Source: Nematostella vectensis (taxonomy: Eukaryota; Cnidaria; Anthozoa; Actiniaria; Edwardsiidae). Taken from it: a DNA stretch of 64,000 bases. The stretch is from contig NC_064047.1 in assembly GCF_932526225.1 (NCBI RefSeq), forward strand, positions 9,661,994-9,725,993. Direction: 5' to 3'. The notes beneath the pieces were generated by a model, which did no database searches, was not told where the DNA came from, and worked only from the letters and a program-made list of their open reading frames with translations. Below are positions 22,244-33,572 of the stretch, in pieces. Within the stretch, counting starts at the first letter, position 1, and every line of letters begins with the position of its first letter. The position numbers were made by a program, and so were the translations under genes.

Positions 22244-24745
22244 ATGAACGGTTCTCGAAGCGCCAAGCATTTAAAACACCTACGAGCTGGCCGGGCCTGC
22301 CTCCAAAATGAGAAATATGGCGATGCTTTGGCTCATTTTGTCTTTCTTGGAAATGTCGCTCCCTCGTGGAAGCCCGATATGGAGTCTGACTTTCTGATAG
22401 CTTTGTGCAAATGGGTCGACGTTTTGCAATCGCATAAAGAAGTTGGTAAAATAATGACTTGTTTCCAGCAAGCTTTGCAGCTTTACCCAAACAACGAGAC
22501 TCTGTTGACTAACATCGGCGCGACCCTTCTCAAACTCGGTCTAACGGATGAAGCAGCCTGCATGTTCAGACGCGCAATTCAGCTAAATCCTTCAAGCACA
22601 ATTGCGAGAGAAGGCCTAGAGAGCGTAGCAAGTGCCCTTGTTGAGCGTTGGCACTTTCGCATGTTAAACGACCGACAGCGCAATCTTGCCTACAAGAAAG
22701 CTATCAGTAATGCTGTCTCTAATGGCTGTGATATTGTGCTAGACATTGGAAGCGGATCAGGTATACTGAGTATGTTTGCTGTCCAGGCTGGGGCCAAAAA
22801 GGTCTACGCATGTGAGATGTCAAAGACAATGTATGAGCTATCCAAAGATGTATTACTAGGCAATCAGATGGAAAGTTTTATTGAGGTTATACATAAGAAG
22901 TCAACTGATTTGCTCATTGGCAAAGACTTACCAGGGAGGGTCTCGTTAGTATGTACAGAAACGTTAGATTGTGGGCTGTTAGGTGAGGGAATCCTGAAGA
23001 CGATTTCTCATGCATGGGAGGCTCTGCTTCAGGAAAAGAAAAGCATTACATCAACGGAGCAACAGATAGATGGGGTTGTCAGGACTTCAGGTATATCTCC
23101 TATGGTCATACCTAGAGGTGCAAAACTGTATGGTCAGGTCATAGAGTCTTCAGACATTAGACATCAGAGCTATTGTCGTCCAAATGTTGCAGGCTTTAAT
23201 GTGAGAATTGTAAAAGTTATTGGTGGTGAGCAGCTAGAACAAGAAAACACTCACTTGGACCAAGAGGCTATAGAACCCTACACCACAGAATGCCTGGACT
23301 CACTGCAAGGGGGTTACAAGCCCCTCACTGAGCCATTTGTTATAACAGAATATGACTTTACTAAACCAAGTACACTGTGCTCAGAGCGCAAACCTCAAGT
23401 CATAGTCCCAGTGTCTCAGCCAGGAAATATGGATGCAATTGCAGTGTGGTTTGACTTACACTTAGATGAGACTACAACCATAAGTACTGCACCAGGTAAA
23501 GGCTCTCTGTGCTGGGAACAAGCTGTGTTTCCTGTTTATCCTCATCATTTGCCTGGGAAAATGGTGGAGACAGATAATGAATGGCTTGTAAGTGTTGATA
23601 AGGGGCAGTCTATTGTTATCAAAGGTAGACTGAATGAAGAGTTTGTAAGCCTTCAGTGCACCAGTATTGAGCCTTCAAATACCAGAAAAGGCAGTTGTGT
23701 TGGGGTATTAAACTCAAGGGCTGAGGTCACAGCTATGGAAATCGAGGGAGGCGAGTCTCTGTTAGATTCAAATGTAAAGACCGAAGTGATGGTTGATCAG
23801 AGAGGTTGTCTAGCCATTATCCCCCCTCCTCTTATGCTTAAAGCAAATGATGATATCTACCATACAACATGGCGAGATGCCATTGATAGATCAATCAAAG
23901 AAATTCTTAAGCAAGGAAATGGGTGCAAAGTAGTCTGCCTGTCTCATGGGGGACTCCAACTACAAGCTCTTGTTGCTGCGCGAGCTGGTGCAACAGAGAT
24001 CATACTTCCTCATTCTACTAACTGCCTTGCAACAAAGGCCATTAGTGTTGCCAATGGGATCCCTGATAAAGTATTTTATGGTGACATGGAGCTAGAGGAT
24101 ATTGCAACAAGGGGCCAGTCATGGGATTTGCTACTAACTGATCTAGTGGAGCCATCTGGTGTGCTTCAGCCACAAGCTGTTGAAGATATTGTGTTCTCCA
24201 AAGGCTGCTTGCTAAGAAAAGATATGAGCATGGTGATCCCTAGTGTGATAACTGTCTACTGCATGTTCATTGAGTCACCAGCTCTGATGAACATTTGCAA
24301 GGTTGTTAGTGATGAGAACACTTTAGGGTTAAAGATAACTGATTACATGAATGCTTTTCATGTTTCCACCCAAGTGAATGTAGAGCTCTCATCTCTGCCG
24401 TATACACGACTCTCAGAGGAATTCACTCTCTTCACTCTTGATTTCATGAAGCCATCCCAGAAAGATGAGGACTTACTTCAGATGTTAGAGCTGAGTTCTA
24501 AACACAAGGTGAAGATAACAAATGATGGAGTTATCCAAGCTCTCCCGTATTGGTTCAACATGGCACTGGATGGTTCCCACACATTGTCCACATATAGCAG
24601 GGGTTACCCTGGCTCACACTGGCGACAAGCAGTGTGTGTCGTTACCAAACCAATCAAAGTCTCTAAAGGTGATGAGGTAGTTGTAGAGGTTATGCTAAAA
24701 GGAAGCTGCATATCGCTTGTGGTAACCAAGCCCAGTGCTCAGTGA
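22244..24745 (+). CDS. PRMT9: Protein arginine N-methyltransferase 9, intronless
   Basis: PRMT9 makes symmetric dimethylarginine, with the U2 snRNP protein SF3B2 as its known substrate. The single uninterrupted frame gives 833 residues (human about 845). TPR-like helices occupy about residues 14-128. The SAM-binding motif I is VLDIGSGSG at 165-173, the post-I acidic residue is E191 in VYACEMS, and the double-E loop TETLDCGLLGEG has E239 and E248. A degenerate second methyltransferase-like module follows, with LLTDLVEPSG. The first in-frame ATG is at 22244, preceded by a short upstream ORF. The family is multi-exon in vertebrates; here the whole gene is a single exon, yet all catalytic motifs are intact, so it is a functional-looking gene that has lost its introns or was replaced by a retrocopy. 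Confidence 0.95.
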   Translation: MNGSRSAKHLKHLRAGRACLQNEKYGDALAHFVFLGNVAPSWKPDMESDFLIALCKWVDVLQSHKEVGKIMTCFQQALQLYPNNETLLTNIGATLLKLGLTDEAACMFRRAIQLNPSSTIAREGLESVASALVERWHFRMLNDRQRNLAYKKAISNAVSNGCDIVLDIGSGSGILSMFAVQAGAKKVYACEMSKTMYELSKDVLLGNQMESFIEVIHKKSTDLLIGKDLPGRVSLVCTETLDCGLLGEGILKTISHAWEALLQEKKSITSTEQQIDGVVRTSGISPMVIPRGAKLYGQVIESSDIRHQSYCRPNVAGFNVRIVKVIGGEQLEQENTHLDQEAIEPYTTECLDSLQGGYKPLTEPFVITEYDFTKPSTLCSERKPQVIVPVSQPGNMDAIAVWFDLHLDETTTISTAPGKGSLCWEQAVFPVYPHHLPGKMVETDNEWLVSVDKGQSIVIKGRLNEEFVSLQCTSIEPSNTRKGSCVGVLNSRAEVTAMEIEGGESLLDSNVKTEVMVDQRGCLAIIPPPLMLKANDDIYHTTWRDAIDRSIKEILKQGNGCKVVCLSHGGLQLQALVAARAGATEIILPHSTNCLATKAISVANGIPDKVFYGDMELEDIATRGQSWDLLLTDLVEPSGVLQPQAVEDIVFSKGCLLRKDMSMVIPSVITVYCMFIESPALMNICKVVSDENTLGLKITDYMNAFHVSTQVNVELSSLPYTRLSEEFTLFTLDFMKPSQKDEDLLQMLELSSKHKVKITNDGVIQALPYWFNMALDGSHTLSTYSRGYPGSHWRQAVCVVTKPIKVSKGDEVVVEVMLKGSCISLVVTKPSAQ

Positions 24746-24857
24746 TACCACAAACAAGAATTGACATATTTTTGTACAAGTTTAATCAAATATTTGTAAA
24801 AAAAAAAACATCACTTTTGCATTTGCATGGGATTATGAACCCATAACCTCGAACCCA

Positions 24858-25019
24858 GGGGTACCCTGCTAACAGAGCTTTCTTCCGTTTTTTTTCTGCC
24901 GGTTCTCTTATTAGTGTCTCGTTTGTAAAATGAGATCAGAATAGAGACGCAACATGGATTAGTGAACTGATAAAAAATAAAAAAAAAACAGGAAGAAAGC
25001 TCTGCTAACAGGGTACCCC
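24858..25019. mobile_element. Short MITE with 30-bp terminal inverted repeats
   Basis: The left end GGGGTACCCTGCTAACAGAG is matched by the complementary right end, with one or two mismatches over 30 bp. The 162-bp element is non-coding. Confidence 0.8.
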
Positions 25020-25263
25020 AGGTGTTACTCAGACTTGCTCACCAGGGAGGTCTTGCATATTTTCTGTAATGAAATCTCAACCATATATTTTTTATTTTTA
25101 TTATTTTATTATATATGTAGAAGTTCAGTCACATTGTTATTTACTTGATACTTGAGAAAGTTTATTCAAACTAAAAATCAGGTGGGTGGGGTGACATTTT
25201 GAGGGATTGAAAATTTTTAGCATGGGTACCGTGAATGATCTAATAAACTCCTTAGTTCTGAAA

Positions 25264-25489
25264 AGCCTGCTTGCAGGCAGTACTCTGTGTTATTATTGCG
25301 AAAAACGCTCTCCGTTTGGTGATCGGGGGCCATCTTGTATTTTAAGCTGCATGGTTCCTGGGGCGAGCGCAAAAACGGACGCAGGGTAGGGGGGGAACCA
25401 CATGGCTTAAAATACAAGATGGCGCCTGATCACTGAACGGAGAGGGTTTTCCGCGATAATAACACCAAGTACTGCATGCAAGCAGGCTA
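25264..25489. mobile_element. Foldback MITE with about 95-bp arms
   Basis: AGCCTGCTTGCAGGCAGTAC through TTGTATTTTAAGC on the left is complementary to GCTTAAAATACAAGATGG through GCATGCAAGCAGGCT on the right, with a short central loop. The RNA or single strand would fold into one long hairpin. Confidence 0.85.
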
Positions 25490-26285
25490 GAAAAACCCCT
25501 ATCTTTAATGAACCCTGCCCCTAAGCTTAAAAATTTGTAATGAACACCCTTCTCTAATAAATGCCCCCCATACACTCCCTCCCAGCTTAAAAAAAGTGAC
25601 AGGAATTTCGGTAATATAAATCAAATTTAATCTGAGTTTGGCTTCTACTGGGTGATACTTATGTCGAGAAACGCTTGCTATGCAGGCTATAATATAGGTG
25701 ATCCGATTCATAAAGAACGCCCCTTTCTAATAAACGCCTCCTATCTATTGAACACCCCCCTTGGACCATCGAAATCATTTACATTAGGAGGGTGCTGCCA
25801 GACCCCACCCCTGCCAATAGGTATCCTAGTTTTTATTTGGTGCCATATACACAGATGTATGCTACAGTCCCAAAATTGCAGATCAACCAAAGGCTGAGTA
25901 AATGAGTTTGTTAAGCCAAATTCTGATAGTAAATCATGAAATTCCCTAAATTTGATTGAATGTGCCTTGTTTTGCAATGCGCTGTATGTCGGGCTACAGA
26001 CAATCCCCGATTTTCTAGTCAAAACCTAACAATACATCTTGCCTGTGCACCCACACTCTCAGCAACTACTGGCTTTCCACATGTATGTTAAGTTATAGCT
26101 AGCCCTCCAGTGATATACAAATGAGTTTTATTAACTCAGGTATGTATAATCAAGTAGAAAGTAATGATGCAGAACAGTTATTAGTGTATCACATAGTGCA
26201 GCATGCCTTCTCACACAACTAGATTCTTTGTAACAAGCAGTTGAGCCCCCTCCCCTATTGCATCATCGATACCAAGAACGGCTTC

Positions 26286-26433
26286 ATGGGTGTAGCCAGG
26301 AGGGTGGCCAAGGCCCCCCTTCTAGCAGCCAAAAATACAATAAATGTAAGAGACAACTAAAATACAGGAGAAAATGCCTTGAAAAGGCCTTTTGGGTCCC
26401 CCCCTGTTAAATATCCTGGCTATGTCGCTGGGC
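26286..26433 (-). mobile_element. MITE-like element with GTAGCCAGG end, copy B
   Basis: Reverse-oriented relative of the element at 13050-13218, with ends GTGTAGCCAGGAGGG and a complement around TATCCTGGCTATGTCGC. Confidence 0.7.
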
Positions 26434-26694
26434 TTCTCATGAGAACTGGTGGCAATGCTATTACCAGTTAACCCTAAAAAACCAAGGCACCTTAGCCAAG
26501 TACCAGAGCCTCATACATCTATCAATTACCTACAAGCCCAGCTCAATGCTACAATAACTGTGCACAAGAAGATAGTTCATAAAATCTTGCTAGCTACGTT
26601 TAGGGCTCTGGAAGCAGGGCCCAGCACCATACATCTGAAAGCATGCAATTCCCCTCTCAGTAAATCAATCACAACAATTGCTCCAATATTTCAA

Positions 26695-26700
26695 TTTATT
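26695..26700 (-). terminator. Poly(A) signal of RPL13A
   Basis: AATAAA on the minus strand, 23 bp past the stop codon, giving a very short 3' UTR as is typical of ribosomal protein genes. Confidence 0.75.
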
Positions 26701-26722
26701 CCACAAAAGCTACAAGGGCATC

Positions 26723-29700
26723 TCAGTAGCCATAGCCTGCAAGCGTCTTGTTGACAGACTTGAGCTCATCGGCCTTGTTGAGCTCAGCAGTTTGCTTGAG
26801 CTTCTGGACTTTCTTCTTGTGTTCGAAGTACAGTTTAGATTTTGCCTTGCGCTTCTCTTCAAGAGTCTCCAGGATGTCCTGAGAAAAACAAACAGAGGTT
26901 AGAACTTGTGGTACTACTGGGTAGATAGTACTTCTATGGTACTAGTCTCGGTTCTTGAGTGGGCTCAGGTGTATGATAAAATGAATAAAATGTACTGCAA
27001 ATGCCTGTTTCAGAACTCTGGGTGCTTATTTCATTTTTCAGTTATAAAAAGAGACAACATACCTGGTATTTCCATCCGACCTCGTGTGATAGTCTTCCAA
27101 GGACACAGAACTAGAAAAAAAACAGGGACAACACTCAGTGTATTGAATAGGGACTATGGAATACACAGATGACAACAAGGATGACAATGGAAATAATTAT
27201 TTTCAATTATTTTGAGAATTAATTTAAGAACTCAAAGGCATCACATGAAAATCATTTTGCCACATAGATTTTGACAGTCCCCTGATAAACTATAATTAGG
27301 AAATCTAAGTTTAATGGTATGGCAAGAACATGAGCAATTGGAATATAAATTTGTATTATTCTGTTAACTTTTGTTTCCAGTTAATATTTGTCAGTTTCTT
27401 AAATGCAAACAAAGCAACACCACCATGTTTACCTTGCGTCCAGGCTTCAACCTGATGACCTTGAGAGCCGATGGAACCACCATACGCTTTTCCTGCAGAT
27501 ACAAAACACTGCCATCAGGACACTACACAATACTAGATAATGGCTTAATTATTTATTAAAGCACCCTTCATAAAATGAAAACAGGTGTTTGGGCATTACA
27601 GGAGTAAACGGTTTATAGCCCTCTTCATAAAATGCCTATCAATCCGGCACTAAACACCCGTCTAAATGAACACTGAAATGTTAAAGTGTATACCATATAT
27701 CATATAATAATGCCAACATTATATCTAATAACAGGGCCCATTTACCTGCATAATACATAACATGGTACATTATAAATGGCACATGATGAGTGTTACACAG
27801 TTTGCTTGTTCGGTGTAAAAAGTTAGCTGGTTAATTATTACTTGAAATTACTGTATAATCAGCACATATTTCTGGCACAACAGGTGTCCATTGTGGAAAC
27901 GTTTAAACTATGCAGAGAGGCACCTTTAGGATAGGAAAAAAATGCATAGTAATTCATTAATAGTCGTACGAGTGACTAGTTTACCTTGTCGTATGGGGGA
28001 GGGACACCATCAAACACCTTCATACGGTTCATGGCCTCAGTGCCTTTCTTTGTCTTGTGGGGGATCATGCCTTCAGAACATCAACATTAAGGTTACAACT
28101 ATCAGCCACATCAGTAGAATGTTGCTACAAATATTACTATAAACATAAAGTTTCATGTATAGTTTTATAGCAATAAAAATCAATGGTGGTCAAAGCAAGT
28201 TTAAAGTTTTACTTTTTGCCCAGGCATTTTAAACATTTTCCCTGTATCTAAGTGGCCAAACAAAGTCAAAATATAAAAGAAACATCATGTGTGCAGTATT
28301 CAGCATTTTTTTTTATCATCTAGTAAAAAATTAGAACTAAAATAAACACAAATTCTAATGCCTGCCGAATAACTTATCTCTTTTGGGTTCTTTCAACTCA
28401 AGTAAGAGTTTTTATAAAGAGATTTTGACCACAAAACAGAAATGCTTACTGTAGCAACCACTCTCTTTATATAGTGATCATGGTTAACTGTTATTACATG
28501 CTTACCACGGACTGTTCTCCAGAATATTCTGCTGGGTGCCCTGAAGTGGAACGGGCCATGAGAGGGCTTTGTGTTGGTTCGCTTCCGCAAGAAGTCAAGG
28601 TACTTCACTGTCAATGTGTAAAATATATTTAAAGTTAGCTAGCCAATTTGTAAGGTCTCATAGAAATAAAAAAATAACATTTAAGAATTCGCTGTAAGCT
28701 AAAAAGAACAATCTTAAATTACAAATTTCTAACATAGTAAACAAAAAAAATGTTTATTTTGAACAGAGAAATGAAGCCTGTTATAAAATTTGTACAACCA
28801 TAACCCAAGTCATTCCCCCCTCTGCAAATATCCCAATTCTCTGACTCTTTTTCTTTCTGGGGGGGGGGGGGGGAGGGGGGTTAATGCTGGACATGTAATT
28901 TTGGGTATGAAAGTTATACTTACGTTTGTTTCTGTAGAAGTTTCCACTGATGCAGATTTTTTCACATCTGACAACAACAACACGCTGACCTACATAAACA
29001 GAAAATTGTCATGAATAAGCATTTTAAAATGCATATATCAGAGGTTACTGTGTTACAATTATAGAGACAAAGGGTTTATTCTTGAAACAACAACAACAAA
29101 CTATAATGAAAAGCATGTATAGAAGCACAATTCAAGAAAAAATCACCCATTAGCCTCTGAACTTTCTAAAACTACCTACATAAAATCAAATTGAACATCC
29201 CATTTGGTGAGAGAGAATTTGTATCAGGCTATGGAAACAATAACACAGGGGCGGTAAGGGCGGTCCTTGCACGTTTCACAAGTTTCAAAAATCGTAAATC
29301 ACATTTCACGATACACTGACGACAAGGATCAGTCTTTACTTGGAAATCACAATTCACAATTTTTAAAGAGCAAAGATCACGATTCACGCTGATCAAATTT
29401 CGCCAATCACGAATCATGGTTTTCAATTTGTCCTTTTCATGATTTACGATTAACAAGAAAGGCCATTCAAGGATAACAAAAATAACCATTACTACCCCTG
29501 ATACAGGCCATAGATACTGGTCTACATCACCTATGCAAGTGGCAATACAAGCTACAGACCTGACAGGATGCTCTTGGCTACGGTTGAGGCTAGCCGACCG
29601 AGCAAGTGGCCTGCGCCATCAATAACAATTTGCTGAAAAGAGAAATTAAAATTAGGAACCAATTAGATGACAAGCTTTAACCCAGGCTGAGGGGTATAAT

Positions 29701-30529
29701 TTGTCGTGTTATTGAGAATTTGGGAAGAGAAATTTTACCAAGGTTACCTTGAGACATCATTTAAATCAAAATTTTGGCTAAGCTTGGAACACTATTACAT
29801 ACACCTATTTCACAAAAGGTTGTCAGTGCAAATGGCACATGGCGATAGGCATGTGGCAGTTCTACGACCGAAAGTAACTATGTATCTCGAAGAATATGGA
29901 TAAATCAAAATATTTATCAATTAAAGGTTACCAATGCTTTGCTCTGACATTGCTGGACTTCATTTAACACCTTTTATTTTACAAATAATTAGTACCCATA
30001 AGCCATTTGCACTGACAACCTTTTGTGAAATAGGTGTATACATAACAAGAATTAAAACATATTATGGCCAAACATTGTCCATAGTCATGGGAATGGTGCA
30101 ACTGGGACGGTTAGAGCCAGTTTCAGAGTTTATAAAGCTCACTTATTAGTAACATTCTACATATCCTTACTATTTTTCCAGTGAAAACATAAACATTGAC
30201 AATAGAAAAGCCATTGAAAACATATAAATATATTCTACGGATATGACTTTCGAGTAATGTCAAAGAAATAAAAGATTTCGAGAAGAACTTGTTACTTTAC
30301 TATCGAACTAGTTTCATCACATGGCCATCTCAACGAAAAACCGGTTTCAAATACAGCAAACTTAAACTCATATTTTCACCCCATTAGAATTAGTAACTTA
30401 ACTTTTATTCATCTGTATACGAGCCTTGATAAGTATTTAACCGTATTGAGTGTGAAGAGTGGGTATTATTATCGTTTTCGCGTGTTTCGAAGAGGTTTAT
30501 TTGCGCCATTTTACCTTTTCGAAGCCCAT
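26723..30529 (-). CDS. RPL13A: 60S ribosomal protein L13a (uL13), eight exons
   Basis: Large-subunit ribosomal protein. Minus-strand exons 30515-30529, 29560-29632, 28924-28989, 28506-28607, 27985-28070, 27433-27492, 27063-27110, 26723-26878 join in frame to 201 residues (human 203). Signature blocks are [69 protein letters not shown] and [10 protein letters not shown]. The first exon encodes only MGFEK, so the start codon is separated from the body by an intron of about 900 bp. Vertebrate RPL13A introns host C/D snoRNAs; I found no convincing C/D pair here. The promoter side carries a 5'-TOP-like tract. Divergent from ISCU. Confidence 0.98.
29798..30042. mobile_element. MITE with about 40-bp terminal inverted repeats, RPL13A intron 1
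   Basis: The left arm ATACACCTATTTCACAAAAG continues GGTTGTCAGTGCAAATGGC; the right arm is its near-perfect complement. A decayed relative may sit around 9030-9160 in SF3A3 intron 11 (GTCAGTGCAAAC and GGCAGTTCTACAAC are shared). Confidence 0.85.
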
Positions 30530-31079
30530 GGCTGCAAGCGGTGGAAGAAAGAGAGAGAACTTACACATGGGCCGCGAACATGAGGGGCGGCCCGCGGACG
30601 AGCCAGGGTCGGAACCTGGGACCACACAGGGAGCACGTGACATAAGAAATAGTTATTGCTGTTTGTTTGTTTATTCTATTCTGAGTTGTTGATGTTATTT
30701 TACTTAATTTATGTATTATACATATTATGTTCACCTGGAAATTGCTCAGATCGTATAATTATAGAAATATTGAATACGCTCATGCAATAGAAATACTGAT
30801 AGCTTTGTTTTTCCCGTCAAACAAATAGCTACACAGAAAAAATCCATATTTTTGCATTCATCGCAAATCCACAGGTTTCATGATAAAAATGAACACATCT
30901 AGAGCCTCAAAATTATTCTAGCTTTGCTTGGGGTCGCTGTGTAGTCAGTGACGTCACTCAAGTGCGTATTATGGTCTATTTTCACATCTCACGTTGCATT
31001 TCACGTCTTCATAGTTGAACCTTGATAGGGCTGGGAGAAAAACTTGCATTGTTCTACACGCTAAACAAGCCTAAAAATA
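30530..31079. promoter_or_regulatory. Shared upstream region of RPL13A and ISCU
   Basis: 550 bp between divergent start codons, including both 5' UTRs. A TGACGTCA-like CRE palindrome (GTGACGTCACTC) lies at about 30949-30960. No TATA box near either start. Confidence 0.55.
30541..30560 (-). promoter_or_regulatory. 5'-TOP-like pyrimidine tract of RPL13A
   Basis: On the minus strand, GTTCTCTCTCTTTCTTCCAC begins about 30 nt before the start codon. Ribosomal protein mRNAs of animals start with C followed by a pyrimidine run for TOR-dependent translation control. The exact start site is inferred. Confidence 0.5.
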
Positions 31080-33572
31080 ATGTCTTTTGTTGCTAGAGCA
31101 GGAATTTGTGCATCACGGAGAATTCTTCAGTCTACTACAACTGCTAGAGCAACCGTTCCGGCCTCAAACTACCATAAAAATGTGAGTAATCGCGACAGAA
31201 ATCGAAGGAGTAGTTGCATAACTGCACTGCTAAGTGCCCTTCCTAATCACGTAAGAAATTTCCGATCTTGAGCTATGCCGTGTCAACATGAGGCTAGTCG
31301 GATATCGGTTAAGAGGCTGATTTGATTCGCTTTTTATTATCAGTGTTCTTTAATCCTGTGAGTTTTCGGGTTCAGTGTGATTTCGCAGTTACAATCGGCA
31401 AACACAAACAGTTCAAAGACACGCGTTGATCACGTCCCTTCGTGCATGTCAGTCAAAGGGTGATTTGGTTCGTGCCGTTTGTCTTTCACTCTCGTATTTT
31501 GAATGAGAAGCGGCCGTGGATTCAGTGCTTTTCAGAGCTTTTTTTGTTGCACGCAATAACATTTCTATCCCTCCTCCATGCTATATGAACAGATTTCTTC
31601 TCAGGATGTTGTGGTGTCATGAGTTGACTATCTGATTATTATACAGCTTGGTCCTACATGTGCTCTCATTGGTTGATTAACAAACCATAAATCCTTATCC
31701 CGCTTAGAAGAAACCTCAACGCTTTTGTATACAAAATATTTTTATTTATTCATTTATCGTAATGTTTTGAATAACCGCCCAGGGCAGTTTTTTTAATTTT
31801 TTGGGTCTTTAGGGGGGTAGGGGTGGGGGGGCTTATTGGGGAGGGGTGCTTATTTCATTTCTGTAAAAAAAAAATCAAGCTTCTGAATTGACTGATAACA
31901 AAACTTGCCCTTATATGGATAAAGAAGTTGAAAGATTAATAAATAGGCCTGTGTTGTAATATGAACATGTCAATGTGAGCTAAATTTTCAATGCTCAAGG
32001 GGTGTATTTTTTACATTTATTTAGAGGGGATGGGAGCTTTATTTATTCCAAAATCAAAAGGTTTAAACTTTGAGTAGTGACTTGCATATTTAATTTAAAT
32101 CTTTTGTTTTTGCATGTCAGAATCAATAATGACATTCCAAAACCTTTTTTGTTTGATGCACCTATCTTAACCTTTATTTCTTTGTGGGTGTGACATATAC
32201 TGAAATATCTACTATCTGCATTTGTAGGTAATAGAGCATTATGAGAATCCTAAGAATGTGGGATCACTGGATAAAGATGATGCAACAGTTGGTACAGGAC
32301 TTGTTGGTGCACCGGCCTGTGGTGATGTCATGAAACTACAGGTATTTATACTGGCTTCTCAAAAGCTATGGGGGGTGGGGCATCATCCACAGGAAAGCTT
32401 TGTACTCTCTTTGCAATTCTGTGCCATCTTGAAAATGTTCACTTATTTGCATGAACTTCCGCTAAGTAGCCAATCAATGAGGCAAAGAAGCAATTGAGTA
32501 CTCATCAGAGCACAACAGAATTCTTATAGTTTTGATGGTTGTTTGTCAATCAGAACCATAATTTATAATTGTTTTATTATTGAAGTGGCTAAAGTTTCCT
32601 AAAACTTCTGCCATTTTTTATTCCAGATTAAAGTTGATGAGCAAGGCAAGATAATTGATGCAAAGTTCAAGACATTTGGATGTGGATCTGCCATTGCTTC
32701 TAGCTCACTAGCAACTGAGTGGGTCAAAGGGAAATCAGTAAGTGACTCCAATACAATGCAACTACAGAGCTGTAGCAGGCCTAGAAATATTGGGGGGGGG
32801 GGGGGGGGAGTTACAGCCCTACCCTACTGGTAATTTCCTTTAAATTTTTGAGAATATTGGGGATAGGGCACATCACTGCTTCAGCCCTTAACTTAATGCT
32901 TAAGTGAAATAACTTTGGCAGAGGCAGCTGATGGTTTTCTGACTTTTTGTTGTTGACATTTCTGATGGCTGTTTTACTTGACAGCCCTTTTTCTCAAACA
33001 TGATTTGGTCAAGTCTTAATTTGAGGTATACCCTGATACCATCCACAGTTGTCATTTTAATGATTTTCTTGACTGTTGCATTTAGGTAGATGAAGCACAG
33101 CTGATAAAGAACACAGATATTGCCAAGGAGCTCTGCCTCCCGCCTGTCAAACTACACTGCTCTAGTAAGTACATGCCAAAAAATCACATCTTTTCCCAGA
33201 CTCCTAATTATGTTCTCGTCCCCAAGTATTCTGGTACTGTAAAATTTTGAAAATGCCTAATTAACATGCTGTCTATTGCCGAAGTGCTGGATTAATTCTT
33301 CTATGTATCTCTGCCTAAATTTAGCCTACGAAGCAAGTGTTTCTGTTGGGTTTCAGTGCACAGCCAAAACATCAAAAACCTTGGTCTTTCTCTGCACTGA
33401 AACCTAACAGAAACGCTTGCTTTGCAGGCTAACCTAAATTGCTTTGGCTAACTTTTTCAGAAGAATTTGCTAATGGTCTAATCTTCATTGCTATTTTGTA
33501 GTGCTTGCAGAAGATGCTATCAGAGCAGCATTGAATGACTACAAAGTGAAAAAAGGCAAGGCAAAGGCATAA
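31080..33572 (+). CDS. ISCU: Iron-sulfur cluster assembly scaffold ISCU, five exons
   Basis: Mitochondrial scaffold on which NFS1 and frataxin build [2Fe-2S] clusters. Exons 31080-31181, 32228-32341, 32627-32737, 33086-33164 and 33502-33572 join in frame to 158 residues (human about 167). The first exon encodes a basic, Ser/Ala-rich, acid-free N terminus ([18 protein letters not shown]), a good mitochondrial presequence. The mature part begins at [15 protein letters not shown]. Cluster ligands are visible: C65 and D67 in [12 protein letters not shown]91 in [12 protein letters not shown]131 and C134 in [16 protein letters not shown] is the HSPA9/HSC20 binding motif. M136 is the residue at the position where Ile bypasses frataxin in yeast; here it is the normal eukaryotic Met. 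Intact. Confidence 0.98.
33316..33438. mobile_element. Short palindromic MITE in ISCU intron 4
   Basis: TTAGCCTACGAAGCAAGTGT with the following TTCTG..GTTTCAGTGCA is complementary to TGCACTGAAACC..GCTTGCTTTGCAGGCTAA. Arms of about 50 bp, loop about 25 bp. Confidence 0.85.

Larger units (their letters stand above)
24746..26722. other. Intergenic DNA between PRMT9 and RPL13A 3' ends
   Basis: No gene found. It holds three palindromic elements (24858-25019, 25264-25489, 26286-26433) and scattered AT-rich sequence. A stretch near 25665-25690 (AAACGCTTGCTATGCAGGC) resembles one end of the element at 33316-33438. Confidence 0.6.

Noticed and set aside
24845-24880. GGGTTCGA tRNA B-box-like word on the minus strand
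   Set aside because: No A box or cloverleaf around it. It overlaps the end of the MITE at 24858.
26879-30514. Intronic C/D snoRNAs in RPL13A, as in vertebrates
   Set aside because: A GTGATGA-like C box occurs on the minus strand near 30315, but no CTGA D box follows at a suitable distance. Other introns show no C/D pair.
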